Numbered from the stretch's first letter, positions 36,398-49,700 are shown. The stretch: DNA of 64,000 nt from Trema orientale (GCA_002914845.1 JXTC01000299.1:143854-207853); one strand, 5' to 3'. A program made the numbers and translations. The notes: generated from the sequence alone by a model not told the origin.

Positions 36398-36415
36398 ATA
36401 TAGTACAATATTACC

Positions 36416-37297
36416 CCATCATAATCAAGACAACATATTATATAATAATAAGGTAAAGTGAAGACATTAATCGGAATGGTATTAAGAGACATTTTTTCAT
36501 TTTGATAAGGAATGAAAGAGATCATAATAAGTGAAATCAACCCAATTCGGATATCTTCATGGTGTTCATATATTTACGTACTTGATAGTGTTTAATTAAT
36601 TGATTAGTACTTCACATAATTAGCCTAATTGAAGAATATAACTCAAAATAACTAAATTAATTACTAATTAAATTAGTACAAAATTGTTTGTCGGGCCTCT
36701 CTCTAGTGCTAAATTGTTGATGCCAAAAATTGGTCCAACAACGATAATTAGTAGTCAAAGTAAAAGATGATAAAATAACGTAAAAATGACAAAAATTTTA
36801 AGATAGATCAGCCTTAAATAAGAGTCTACGTCTACTATAGTCAATATTATTAAGAGCAGATGTTAGAGTATAGTAGTGTATTCTGGAGTTCGGATCCCTG
36901 TTTCTGACCTCCCTCTATATATTTGAAGACTGGGAGGTTCAGGTATATTTTTAGTAACGAATATTCAAATTCGAATACATTAATGGCACAAAATCAGGGA
37001 AATCTCAAGAATCATAGAGATTTAGTGTTAATTCTTGAATCTATACGATTTTCTTTAGTGTTAATTCTTGAATCTATACGATTTTCTTGGAAATGTGGTG
37101 TCCAACTGTTATGATCAGCTCGTAAGTCATGGATACAGCTGCTTCCATTTCGTTATGAAGAAGCTCATTTAATACTTCAGCAAGATGAACTCTTCGAGGG
37201 GGTCATGATAGTTTGAATTAATCAGCTCTGAACGAGTTGAGACTTATTTTCAAGCTGGTCAAATTCGTGCATAACAGTGTATACTTCATAGAATTTT
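36416..37297. other. Intergenic, no gene seen
   Basis: Contains a 34-bp-period tandem duplication at about 37020-37086 ('tttagtgttaattcttgaat' twice), within an otherwise meaningless open frame. Nothing else recognised. Confidence 0.4.
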
Positions 37298-37832
37298 GGA
37301 TTAACGACACAAATAGTCTCTGAACTATTAAATTTGTGGTAATTTGGTCCTCAGAATTTTAATTGTCACAATTAGCTTCTTAAACTTTTTGATTTGTAGT
37401 AATTTGGTTTTGGACTACTTAAATTGTTACATACTGTTAAATTTTTGACAAAAAAACATACATAAGGAGCACGTTGTAGCATCTAAAAGAGTATTTAAAG
37501 GAAAATAAATTGAACAAAAGAATTTCAAGAGAATGAAAAATATATTCTTTGTATTTTTTAGGATTCTTGGAGTTACAAATTTAAAGAAATTTTTTCTGTA
37601 ATTGTTCATTTTTATATTTAAAATTCCCAAATTACTTTGCAAATACACTTTCAATTGTTAATTACTACGTGTATTTTTTATCAAAACTTTAATAGTAAGT
37701 TACAATTTAAATGATCCAAATACCAAATTACTATAAATTATAAAACTCATAAGCTTAATTACTACAATTGAATATTTGAGAACCAAATTACCACAAATTA
37801 GATATTTTGGGGACTATTTGCGCCATTAACCC
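37298..37832. mobile_element. Non-autonomous Mutator-like (MULE) foldback element
   Basis: Left GGATTAACGACACAAATAGT and right on the other strand GGGTTAATGGCGCAAATAGT begin inverted arms that continue through 'aaatttgtggtaatttggt' for more than 80 bp. Flanks are 9-bp repeats with one mismatch (TAGAATTTT 37289-37297; TAGATTTTT 37833-37841). No transposase. Confidence 0.8.
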
Positions 37833-38017
37833 TAGATTTTTTTTTTAAACCTGATTATATATAACGAACACACGTTTGCATGATTATTGAGATCATTTTT
37901 ACTCTTTTCAATATATACATATATATATATGTTACTACAAAATAAAGAAATACTTCACTTGTCAAAATCTATGAGAGGCTATCAATATAAAAATGAAATT
38001 TGAAACTAATGAAATTC

Positions 38018-38018
38018 A

Positions 38019-38049
<31 letters not shown>

Positions 38050-38140
38050 TGCGTTTAGTTATTAAATTATGATCTAACGGCTAAAAAAAATACCTATAGA
38101 TAAGTAAAAAAAAAATCCAGTAGATTGGGAATCATATATA
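38018..38140. mobile_element. Fragment of TA-tract-associated MITE
   Basis: After an (AT)n run (38018-38040) come 'gatctaacggctaaaaaaaa' and 'ccagtagattgggaatcata', matching the hairpin and right end of the element at 11445-11685. Only part of that element is visible. Confidence 0.5.
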
Positions 38141-39082
38141 TTATAATAAAGTATTACTTCACTTGTCAAAATTTTTATGACAGGCCGTCAATATAAAAAT
38201 GAGATTTGAATCTAGATCAGAAATCGAATATAATAATCAATGCATTATAGTGTATTTTATTCACTCGATCCATCTAGAAGGTGGGTTTCTATTTTCAAAT
38301 ATATCCACAGACCATGGCCTAAACTATTGACAAAAGAAAAGGAAAATGATATGATATTAAGGTTAAAAAAATGAAGATACATAATATATACGTATACATA
38401 AATATATATTATGTATAATTTTTTTTCTTCTATGTTTCCCAAGGGCAAAGAAGAAATGAGTTTTCTTGTGCCTTTGTTATGTTTCATTTTTGAGGTGCCT
38501 TATTTTTATTTATGCTGGTTCTTCTGTTTCACTTTTCCAATAGCAACTAAGCTTTCTCTTTTTTCTCTTTTTTTTTTTTTTTGAATGAATAGCAAATAAA
38601 TTTGAAATAACTAAAACATATACATAATTTAAATCCTACTTAAGCAATCATTATTAGTTGGGATATTACTTTAATTATGTTCTTATATATCGCTAAGAAT
38701 ATTGAAGCATGGGTTTAATTCTTATTCCACAAGTAGATATACATGTATATATCTATATATATATGCTCACAAAAGTAGTCCTGAGATGGAGCCTCTCAAC
38801 TAATATTGTTCAAAACTTTATTATTATGTGTTCGACTTAATTAATTAGTAGAATTGGATAATCTTGTATGAAAGTTGAGATGTCAACATCATTAATTACT
38901 TAATTCCATTTCTTTAGGCTTTCGAGTGCTTTCAATAGAGTCTATAAATCGAAGCTGAAAGTTCATGCATAACTTAAATTAGACAAACTAGAATTAGTAT
39001 ACATCAATTAGAAGGCAAGACATAACTGGAGGAAATCATGACACACACATTTTTTGTATATATATAATATATATTTTATTAT

Positions 39083-39238
39083 AGGGGAAGGATGTAGTCT
39101 CATTTGGGGGACCGATCCCATTACATGATTTAGACAATAAAAAATATATTTATCCAATATCATACTAGAAAAATAAATTCGATATTTGCTAAATCATGTA
39201 ACAAGATCAGTCCCAAAATGGGACTGCATCCAAAGCCT
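39083..39238. mobile_element. Small foldback element, about 155 bp
   Basis: Left GGATGTAGTCTCATTTGGGG and right on the other strand GGATGCAGTCCCATTTTGGG form inverted arms of about 44 bp, both running into 'ttacatgatttag'. Target duplication not clear. Confidence 0.7.
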
Positions 39239-39837
39239 TTGTTATATATACATGTTTGTTATTGACAACTTTATTTTATTTTATTTTTGCTCGAAATGTT
39301 TGTTATTTAAAACTTCTCTTATCAATCAAAACCCAAAATATTTTTTTAAAATTAAAAAAACTCTAAAATTACTTAAATCATAAAGGGAAGTTACCTTTTC
39401 ATTCTTCAATATCACCTAGAAAAATTAACAATGGAGCAAGACAAAGAATAAGGAGATCCAAAACGGGAAAAAATAGTTGTGAAAGATTTAGCTCATATTA
39501 TTAAATATGCATCTATATATACATAGAATTAAGGAGCTCTTTTTAACAAAAAGAAACAAATTGTGGGAGGAAAAAAAATCAATCATATTAAATATAGATA
39601 ACTAAGGAGATTTTTTATTTTTCAGAAAAAGAAACTCACTGTGAAACGAAAAAAAGAAGACAATCATTATATATATATATATTGATAAAAATCCATATTT
39701 TCTTTGTTAAAGATGGTTTGAATGTATCAGTGGAGTTTTCAGCAAAATGAATATTCTTCTTTGTCAAGTTCTTGGTTTTCTCTCTAAAGGAGGCACTCCT
39801 GTTATGGTAGTCGTTTTGTCTGATTTGTACATTCTTT

Positions 39838-39838
39838 C

Positions 39839-39871
<33 letters not shown>

Positions 39872-39910
39872 TGATGATGATGATGATGATGATGCTGATG
39901 ATGATGCTGA
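39838..39910. repeat. Compound (AAT)n-(GAT)n microsatellite
   Basis: About ten AAT units pass directly into about nine GAT units with two GCT interruptions. It sits in a 76-codon plus-strand open frame and would read poly-Asn then poly-Asp, but that frame has no other coding signal. Confidence 0.9.
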
Positions 39911-40109
39911 TTATTTCAATTTGAAAGATTGCACAAGAAATAATTTTGCAGTATTCCATATTGTAGGTTTTCTCTAATCATGAGTATTTGTGGCATGCTT
40001 CCACCTTTGTCTTTGCGGTGTTTATATTACTTTTGTGGTTCTTCTTCTCTTCGTTAGGTAATCTACAAATAGAACTCTTTCCCTCTATTTATATAATTTT
40101 TTAAATCTA

Positions 40110-41361
40110 TAACTCTCTAAAAAGGTTAATCTCAATTGAAAAGACAAAATCTATTGTCATTTAGATGTTGCAACATTACTGTCTATTTTGAACATAAGTG
40201 AATTTGTATTTACAACATCGACTGAAATATTTGACCTGGCATTATTAACGTGTTTGACAAAATTTATAATTGTCTTTTGATTGAATGTTTGTTTAATTTT
40301 ACAGAGATTTGATTAGAATTCTTTATGATTAGTATTTGCCTCGCAGAGAAATTAAATCTCAATAATTCTCTCTTTTGAGTGTGATTGATGAGATTTGATT
40401 ATTTAAATATTGTGTAAATTAATCCAAAATTGAACAAGTCTGATCTTAATATTTTTAGAGTATTTTTTGGACTTTTATTTTTTGATCCCTTTGATAGTTT
40501 GTGTGTGTTATATTTGAAAACAATCTTTTTGTGTGAATTTTTATTAATTCTTTCTATACTATATTTCAAGTTATCTTTTCTATATTTACTCTAAGCTGAT
40601 TCTAGATATGTTTGAACGTTTTTACTGTGTTGATTTGCTAAATCAAATGATAAGAAATTGAATTTGTTATTTCAGGAAACAAATCAGTATTTTTTCGAGA
40701 ATATTACAATATGACTATTTTAGATAGGGTAAATGTTGCAACATCGCTACAGAATCAACAAAAATTTCACATTAGTTTAAAATATGAAATTGCTATCTTT
40801 GATTGATCGTTTTGGCTTCCAAACAATATATATTTTCAATGAAAGTTATCTTGCAGATTACCAAGTATTGGAAGACATCAAGCACTATAAATAAGAGTCT
40901 ACAATAGAGTCATAGTGTACCTTGAATGTTTGTAATTGCCATTAGTGCAATTGTTCGCAAAATCCGTCTATATTTTATGTTGTGAGACTATGAGGGATTT
41001 CTAGTCATGAGAGTGCTTCGGGAGAAGTATGAGACGTCTTCGAGAGAAGGCCGGTTCTGAGAAATCTGAAGGGAGTTCAGACGGAAGAAATTACATCAAG
41101 TCAAAGGGGACTCGCTTGACAAATTGGTAAAAGAATACTTGCATGTTGCAACATTTAGAAGAAGGGGTCTTTTAAATTATATAAGTCAATTAGTGTTTGT
41201 ACTTACATTGATCTTTATTGGATGTAGACTAAGATAGTTGAACCAAGTAAAAATATCATTGTGTCAAATTTTTACTTCTTGTTTATTTTCGTACTACCAC
41301 CTCACATAATTAATTGAAAAAATAATTATATTCGATAAGAATACGAAAAACAGTCCTAACA
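40110..41361 (+). repeat. 5' LTR of the copia element
   Basis: Matches 45500-46777 in order, for example 'gtgtgattgatgagatttga' and 'tatgttgtgagacta'. It ends CCTAACA, just before 'attagtattaaaaagggtc', a decayed version of the usual initiator-Met tRNA primer-binding site. The left end fades out about 80 bp inside the expected start. Confidence 0.75.
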
Positions 41362-41429
41362 ATTAGTATTAAAAAGGGTCACTAATGGTTTATTTTGTGA
41401 GATTTTGTAGATTTTTGATCATATATTTC

Positions 41430-42420
41430 AAGTATGTCATTCCTTGCCGAAGGTGGGTCTATTTCAAGCCCTTCACTACTTGATGGCACCAATTATATTA
41501 TTGTAAGGCAAACATGAAGGCATTTATAAAATCTCTTAATGAAAAATCATGGAGATCCGTACTTACTGGTTAGAGTCCTCCAACCACTAAGAATGATGAA
41601 GGGAATCTTATTTCCAAACATGAACTTAATTGGTCATCCGATGATGACAAACTCTCTTTCTAATTACAACTTCAAGGCTCTACACGTCAATCTTAATGGA
41701 GTTGATGTAACTCGTATCAAAATGATTACATTTTGTGAGTCCGCTAAGGAGGCATGGGACATCTTATAGACCTATTTTGAGAGTTCTGGTGATATGAAAA
41801 GAACCAAAATAGTCATTTTAACCTCTAAATTTGAGGAATAGAAAATGAGAGGGGATGAAACCTCGTTTGAATATTTTACTAAGCTTTATAATATTTATAC
41901 AAAGCTTTTACTCTTGGAAAATATTTTTCAGATACTAAGATAGTTAGAAAAAAATTTTGTTCGTTACTTAACAGATTTCAACCAAAACTCATGGGCAAGA
42001 ATCTTGATACTATGAAGGTTGAAGAACTGATAGGATCCTTGCAAATATACGAGATGAATATCAAGCATAGGAAAAAGGACAAAACTATTGGCCTTAAAAT
42101 AGAATCGGCTGTAAGTGAAGAAGGAGATGGTGATGACGAGTTTGCTCTATTGACTAAAAATTTCAACATGTTTTTGAAGAAAATAGATAAGCAATCAAAA
42201 GACAGCAACTCGAATAAAGGTAAGTCCACTCCACTTAAATTTGTTATTTCTAAAGATAAAAAGAAAGGTATTCAATGCAGGAAGTGTGAAGGGTATGATC
42301 ACATATAATCCAAATGTGTCAATACCCTAAAGAAGAAATCGAAGACTATGACTACCTCTTAGAGTGATGAGGAATCAGAGGGTAGCCAAGAGAAAGATGA
42401 AACACATGTAAGTAAATATT
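41430..42420 (+). pseudogene. copia gag (UBN2 family) with CCHC knuckle, broken
   Basis: Starts near 41435 (MSFLAEGGSISSPSLLDGTN), then frame-broken pieces containing KAFIKSLNEKSW, ALHVNLNGVDVTRIKMITFC and LNRFQPKLMGKNLDTMKVEE. The knuckle CRKCEGYDHI is followed by a stop codon, then SKC, so the CCHC is intact by spacing but cut by TAA. A gag packages element RNA; this copy cannot make a full protein. Confidence 0.85.
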
Positions 42421-42615
42421 TTACTTTTGGTGTTTTATTAGTTTCAGATGATGTTTGTTCTGTGCAAAGTTCTGCTAAGAAATATTGCAACATAATATGC
42501 AACTGGCAGTCATGTAGAAACATCAGTGACAAACAAGGTATATGATTCTGATAGTGATGAATCTGAATTGGATAAAGAATCAATTCAAAGATCATATGAG
42601 AATATGTATTCACAA

Positions 42616-43245
42616 TAAATTAAAGTTGTTGAACATAATAGATCTCTTTAAGGGAGAATCTCTACTTTCATCTAATACAAGGAGAATTTAGAGATAAAGG
42701 TGCAAGAGTTAGAAAATTTGCTGGCAGAAAAAGAAGCAAAGTTACAAGAGGTTTCAACAAAGTTTGATAAGATTCAAAAGTCCTTAAAAATGCTAAATTC
42801 TAGAACTGCCAAACTTGATCATATTCTGTCTGTTAGAAAATTCGGTTCTGACCATAGAGGACTTAGATTTAAAGGTGAGAACTCAAATTCAAAAATTATT
42901 TTTGTTAAGAGTTCTATTTCTAACTTAGTTGCAGTTACAAGTGCTAATATAGTAACACAGAAGCCACAGAATCCTCGCGTTGTAATACACAATAAGTCAA
43001 CTACACCAATATTAGTTTATCAAAGTCATACTAATGTTGCCACAAGAAGATTTCATGATGTGATATACAACAAGTCTATAAGTTTTTCAACGAGAAAACA
43101 TGGTAAGTTTGTGCCTACTTGTCATTTTTATAGTGTAAAAAATCATATTAGACCTAGATACTTTACTATGAGGAATTTTTTAGAAAATTATTATTATTCA
43201 CATGAATACCAAGAAAAAAGGTTGACCTACAAACAAAACAAGTAA
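42616..43245 (+). pseudogene. copia gag 3' region, coiled-coil-like
   Basis: A 181-codon open stretch from 42700 begins MQELENLLAEKEAKLQEVS, a heptad-rich coiled-coil-like segment, and continues RTAKLDHILSVRKFGSDHRG, the region that follows the knuckle in SIRE-type polyproteins. Frame breaks separate it from gag upstream and from the protease downstream. Confidence 0.75.
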
Positions 43246-43317
43246 AGTTTGGATTAAAAAAATCTGAATTAAATTACTTTGGATCATTTACTTATTTTAG
43301 AGCATGTAATACATACT

Positions 43318-43640
43318 GATAGCTCGATAGTGGATGTGCCAGGTACATGACAAGTAATATCTATACTTGTGAACTATAAGAAAGATACTGGAGGTATTGT
43401 AACATTCAGTGATAGTGCAAAAAGAAGAGTTCTTGGAAGAAGAGCTTTTAATTTTGAAGGTTTTTCCAAATTTAAGATTGTTTTACATATTGACGGACTT
43501 ATGGCCAAGTTGATTAGCATAAGTCAAATTTGTAATTTAAATTTTAATATCAATTTTACTCGTAATAAGTGAGTTATTTTTTATGAATATCGAAAATCGA
43601 TTTTGGAAGGATTTCGGTCCAAAGACAATTGTTATATTTT
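43318..43640 (+). pseudogene. copia protease remnant
   Basis: A broken 'DSGCARYMT' (family: DSGCSRHMT) near 43328 is followed by a stop and frame change, then VTFSDSAKRRVLGRRAFNFE and LISISQICNLNFNINFT. The catalytic DSG is preserved in pieces but the frame is not. Confidence 0.75.
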
Positions 43641-43699
43641 GAGAAAACCATATTCATATAATAATGCATCTTTGAATGAATCTCATTTATTGCATGTTA

Positions 43700-43870
43700 T
43701 CAGAGACTTAGTTAAAAATAAAATTATTACATTGAAACATGTTGAGAATGACAAATAGCTTGCGGATATTTTTATAAAAGCTCTTGATTTTCCCTATCTT
43801 GATTTTTTAAAAATAGATCTAGGAATTTGTTCCATGCAAACTAATGTTGTAACATCAACCATTATTTGAT
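43700..43870 (+). pseudogene. Last residues of copia pol (end of RNase H)
   Basis: 'NKIITLKHVENDK' then a stop then LADIFIKALDFPYLDFLK and IDLGICSMQTNVV match the end of copia polyproteins (ADIFTKPL...). It follows the protease remnant within about 60 bp, so roughly 3 kb of integrase, RT and RNase H is deleted. Confidence 0.75.
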
Positions 43871-45427
43871 AAAACTTATAAGGTATTAAGAAAATGAACT
43901 TGTTTTTATTATAAATTATTTTTATACATAGTTCTTATTATTTTTATCATGCAAGTATTTCTGGATAATTCAAAAGAAAGATGGAGAATCTTTGATTGTT
44001 TTATGACTGAGAAGTGTGATATATTTTGATCTCAGTATTACTTTGTGAATATATGCATTATGATCAGAAAGAGCTACCTATACTGATGTGTTAAAAATAT
44101 CTATGAGTAATCTGGGCGTATGTATTACAAATATAATAGAGGATGAGCTACTATAAGGAAATGGCTACTTCAGTGACAGTGTGAAAGCTACTGGTCATGA
44201 AAATTTATCCATTGCCTTAGTTGTTATCAAAGTTACAATATCACTTATTTATGCAGTAGTAATATTTAATTCGTACTGCTCTATTATATATGAGATCAAT
44301 TATTTTTGGTATATCAATTATTGCACAATCTTAGATGATAAATCAATCTAAAGAATCTTTCAGAAATCGTGACTATTAAAAATGGTAAAAACTATGTGTA
44401 TTAAAATATTTTATAATCAGAATAAATTCATCAATTTTTTTTTTTTTGTCTACATGGTTACCATATATAATATTTTGATTTAAAGAATGTACAATCTATG
44501 TTACAATATGGAATATACTGGGCTTATATTAAAAAAAAATAGAAAATGAGATAAAATTTTAAACAACTACTGCTGATGTTATCTCTACATGTTCCTAAGA
44601 TTTTCTCTCATTACAGTTTTCTTATTTCAATGTGCCTCCAAATTGGTTTAGTTTCCTTTTTCAAATTAGAGAAACTGAATAGTCTCTTGTTTATTTTAAT
44701 CCCTAATTTCACTCATTTCATTAGACTCACAATTTTCTCTTGAATTCTCTCTATTTTTACCATTGTTTATTTGAAGTTTCCTTCCTAGTATTATAATAGT
44801 CCCGAAAAATGGTGAATATCTGCAGTGGAAAGAAGAGTGATTCTCTAGCTACCAGCAAAGGAAAGTTACCATCTTCTTTAACTCGATGAAGAAGAAGTTC
44901 GTTCCATCACTAGCTTCAGTGAAATTTCATAAGACCCAGGTAGTGTGTAAGATACGAAATAACAACCTACAGATATATAACATGTCTAAATATATCAAAT
45001 GAAAATCAAATTCGATATATATAAAGGATCATTGTCATAAAAGATGCTCAATGTTATAACATGAGCTGAAACCTATAGAAAACAAAAGGAGTAAATTCAA
45101 CAGAATATGATACTACTCCCCCTTGATTGTTGCTCCAAACATGAAGATAACAACTTACTTTTCTCATGAGGTGAAAAACTTGATGACATCATTATGATCT
45201 TCTTTTTTTTTTTTTTTTCCTCAGATAGCTTTCATGACTCCTTCTTAGTAAACTCCCCTTTATTACGCGCATCGTAAACAAGAGAAGAAAAGAAACAAAA
45301 CAGAGCGGCCGGAACAGGAGGTGCTTGAACGGTTTGAACTGGAGGAATGGGTTCAATTGATGAAATCGGCTAGGTTGATGGTTCAATCAAAGAACCGATG
45401 GCTACTTTTTGCCAAAAAAGGGGAGTA
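43871..45427. other. Non-coding 3' region of the copia element with polypurine tract
   Basis: No gene-like frame. It ends with a purine run AAAAAAGGGGAG (45414-45425) directly before the 3' LTR, a good polypurine tract. Confidence 0.6.
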
Positions 45428-46777
45428 TGTGAAAATTCTTACCAAACACTAACTGATTTTTACAAGTACAAATATTTTTCCTAAAAAATGCTAAAGTAGG
45501 AGATTGAACATGCAAAATCTGTTGTCATTTAGATATTGCCACATCATTGTCTGTTTTGGACAACAGTAAATCTGCTTTAGTGTTGCAACATCGACTAAAA
45601 TATTTGACCTGACATTATTCACGTGTTATTGACAGAATTTACAGTGTTCTTTTGATGGAATGCTTGTTTAATTTTACAGAGATTTGATTATAATTGTTTA
45701 TAATTAATGTTTGCCTTGTAGGAAAATTAAATCTCAATAATTATTTTTCTTTTGAATGTGATTGATGAGATTTGATTATTTTGTTATTGTATGAATCAAT
45801 ATAAAATTAAACAAATCTGATCTTAATCTTTTCATAATATTTTTTGGACTTTTATTTTCTGATCCATTTAACAGCTTGTGTGTGTTATATTTGGAAACAA
45901 CACACATATTTGAAAACAATCTTATTGTGTGAATTTTTAATAATTCTTTTTATACTATATTTTAAATTGTCATTTCCTTATTTAGATGTGTTTAAATGTT
46001 TTTATTGTGTTGATTTGCTAAATCAAATGATGAGAAATCAAATTTATTATTTTAAGAAATAAATTAGCATTTTTCTAAGAATATTACAACATGACTATTT
46101 TAGATAGGTTCAATGTTATAACGTTGCTATAAAATCAATAGAAATTTCATATCCGTCTAAAATACGAGATTTCTATCTTTGATTGATCTTTTTGGCTTTC
46201 AATCATCATTTATTTTGAATGAAAGTTGTCTTGCAATGGACAAATATTGAAAGACCTCAAGTACTATAAATAGGAGTCTAGAATAGTGTCCTAGTGTGCC
46301 TTGAATGTTTGCAATTGCCATTAATGTAATTAATTGTAAACTCTGTCTATATTTTATGTTGTGAGACTAGGAGGGATTTCTAGTCATGAGAGTACTCTGA
46401 GAGAAGTACGAGACATCTTCAGGAGAAGGCCGACTCAGAGAAATTTTAAAGAAGTTCAGAGTGAAGGAATTACATTAAGTTGAGGGGAACTCACTAGATA
46501 GATCGGTAAAAGAGTACTTGCATATTGCAATATTTATAAGAGGAAGTCTTTTAAATTGTATAAGTTAATTAGTATTTGTACTCATGTTGATCTTTGTTAA
46601 TAAGTTTATTTTTCTGGGCGTAGCCCCTTGGATGTAGACTATCGGAAGATACTTGAACCAATTAAATATATCATTGAGTCATATTTTTCATTTTGTTTAT
46701 TTCTGCACTATCATCTCACATAATTAATTTTTTAATTAATTATATTCGGTGAGAACGCAAAAAAGGTCCTAATTTCA
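45428..46777 (+). repeat. 3' LTR of the copia element
   Basis: Starts TGTGAAAATTC after the polypurine tract, ends near 'cctaatttca'. Substitutions and small indels from the 5' LTR are many, including a local duplication of 'acatatttgaaaacaa' near 45900, so this is an old insertion. Confidence 0.75.
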
Positions 46778-49700
46778 ATGATATTAAACATTTTTAATCT
46801 TTGTTTAGCTTGAAAATTAGACACTCAAATTAAGTGAAGAATATGATCAAAAATGTACAAAATTAGGTATTTTTGGAATATAAAAAACATATAAACCAAA
46901 ATGAACATTATTCAAAATTACATTTGTTATGTAAAAAGAAATTGAATATACATAATCTAAAATAATGATAGATTTAGAACTTTCTTTGAGTTAATTAGTG
47001 TGCAATAATGTCGAAATTGAGTAATGTAAATAATGAAAATCCTATAAAATAGAACATAGATAAGTGTATGACACATTTATTAAATAGATTCCACGTGTTG
47101 AGTCGTACTGTTACGTCGTTACTAATTATATCGTGCTTAGTTTTAGATTTTTAGGCGCACATCTATCAATTATTTCGTGTCATCCCATACACAAAACAAT
47201 AACACAAATTATCAACCTTAGAGTCTACTAATACCATTATGATAATATGGCAGATTCAACCATAAATAACATTATCAAAACTAACTCTTATTACTATGTC
47301 ATATATCTAAAAATTACTTAAATATATAACCTAGTCCCTAACAAATCAAAACACCTTATAGCACCCTATCACTTGTAGTACCCAAGGATTAAAATATCCA
47401 CATTATTATTCATAATTTGAAGTCTCAACATATATATGGAAGTGAAAGATATTCTTCTTATGGTACTTGCGAATTATCCACATTGTCCATAATATTTACA
47501 AATATCCACAATATCTGTAAATATATATGAATATCCAATATATTTGTGGAAATATCCACATAATATTTTAAATGATCGGAAAAGTTCTTATTTTTGCAAA
47601 ACAATAATAAAAAAGTATAAATTTTAGTCAATTTTCTTTACTCTTAATGAAAAAATGGAGTTAATACATTATTTTGACTTACACTTATTAAAGAACTAAA
47701 TTGAATTTAGGGGATGATATTAAGAAGAGATCAAGAAACATATATGTAATATATTAACAACTATATCAAAAATTATTCAAGGATAATATATTTGTAAATT
47801 TAATGTTTAGAATCTTTATAACATGATCGGAACCTACTGGTGTTTTCTAATCTCCTAAAAATTTCTTACTCTTTCTAGTATTAAAGGCACTTAGAATTTG
47901 ATATTTTCGGCATTTGATTAATATGTAGAAATTTATATTATTTTGTACCTTCTTAGTAATAAGTATGTAAGGGAAAATTTCTCATATTCAAGAAAATATA
48001 TATTATTTTTGTTATAATCTAATTCATATCAAGCAATATTAATTGTTTTAGGATTTTTATAAAGTTACATTGGAAAAATTAAAATTGTTCCGGAATATTC
48101 ATTGACATCAACATTTTATTCGATATTATCTGTAAATTAAAACTTCAAAAACCCGTAATACCGCGTCAGCATACTCCACCATGTATTCAGCCGTGGTTAA
48201 ACATATTCAAACATAGGCCTGAGATTTTATTTAATCTTTGCACTCGACCATGCAAGTCAAACATTTTCGACTATATCAAGTTTTGTACTGAAAATGGGGA
48301 GGCGGAGGCAAGTTTGTAATTCCAAAAATTTCATTAAGAAAAGATCTAATTATATAATTATTTATACTTTGTTCGTTTTTCATCATATGCTTTAAAATGG
48401 ATTCATAATTAATAATACCTAAAGAAAACTTTCCTATTTTATAGACGCAAAAATATGGAGACACAAATATAGGCTACATAACCCGGTCAAATCGTTTTAT
48501 TTTCAATTGGCCTATAGTGGGTCTTTGGTCGACCCAACTTATCATTTAGGTGGGTCTAGCCAGGTCGACTCATACTACATAGACACTTTGTAATTTTCAA
48601 AAAATTGTGAAACTTAAAAAGAGGAGTGCACAATAGATGGGTTGGGTGGTTAACGAGTGATTTGAGCTATACATTTTTCTATCAATTTATTAGAAGCCTA
48701 ATCCCACAACTGTCCAGGCTGAGTTTTTGGATAGGTTGGATTGTTTGAAATACATGATTACATATTTTATGAATATGAAAACCATAATTGGAAATTTTAT
48801 TTTAAGACAAAAACTATTTTAGTTGTTTTCCAATTGAGATGTAAAGCGTTAAAAGCATATAAACTCTATAACTTAGAGATATACATATGTTTACTATTCA
48901 CACCCCTGGTCTACTAACGCTCTCATGATAAAAGAACAGACTCATCCATAAATATTATCAAAACTAATCCTAATTTTCGAGTCACATATTTAAAATAATT
49001 ACTGAGATACTTAATTCTCTAAAAAAACCCATAACACCTTACAACACTCCACGAGCACTCGACCGTGGTTGCTCAAACGTAATCAACTAGAGTGTTTGAT
49101 CGAGCTCAACCCAGGTGTTTGACCTGGGTATTTGACCGATCTCGACTGTGCTCGACCGATATTTTCATCTGTGCTTGACCGAGGTCTAGTTTTAGAGGGG
49201 CAAGGGAAAATTAGGAATTTCAAAAATTTTCGTTAAATAAAACTTCTAATTTTATAAAGATTTATACTCTGTCCTTTTTTTGGCACACGTGTTTTAGAAA
49301 AGAGTCAAAATTGAAATACCCCATAAAAACTATGTTATAAATTAAGTCTCAACTTCTATACATAATTTCACAACTACAGATGCATAGTGGTTTTATTTGC
49401 AGTTTTATTGGTCGAATTAGGCGGTTTTGACTTTTGAAGATTTAGGAAACATGTAAACCAAAACTTGCAGTTTAATTTTAATTTTGTAGCTGTTTGGGTG
49501 GTGTGGGTTGAGCGGATGGTGCAATTCGAGCTCGCGGATGATGCTCGTTTCTAAATAAAATCTTATAGTAGCCATATCAAAAATTTATTAACTATAATAT
49601 TCCATGCACATTGCTTGGTGGTGTACAGGTGCTTGGCACTTTATAATAAGAATCGTGTATGTTATTTGTGTAATTAATTAGAGAAAACAATATAGTCACT

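Larger units (their letters stand above)
40110..46777 (+). mobile_element. Internally deleted SIRE/Maximus-like copia retrotransposon
   Basis: Two diverged LTRs (about 40110-41361 and 45428-46777) in direct orientation flank a 4-kb interior with a broken UBN2-type gag, a CCHC knuckle, the coiled-coil-like end of gag, a protease remnant and then directly the last residues of pol. Integrase, RT and nearly all RNase H are missing. Multiple stops and frameshifts. A long non-coding stretch between pol and the 3' LTR is a SIRE-lineage habit. Left boundary approximate; no target duplication confirmed. Confidence 0.85.

Noticed and set aside
47465..47580. 'aatatccac' repeats as a possible satellite
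   Set aside because: Only a handful of irregular copies (AATATCCACA variants) over about 110 bp; too few and irregular to call an array.
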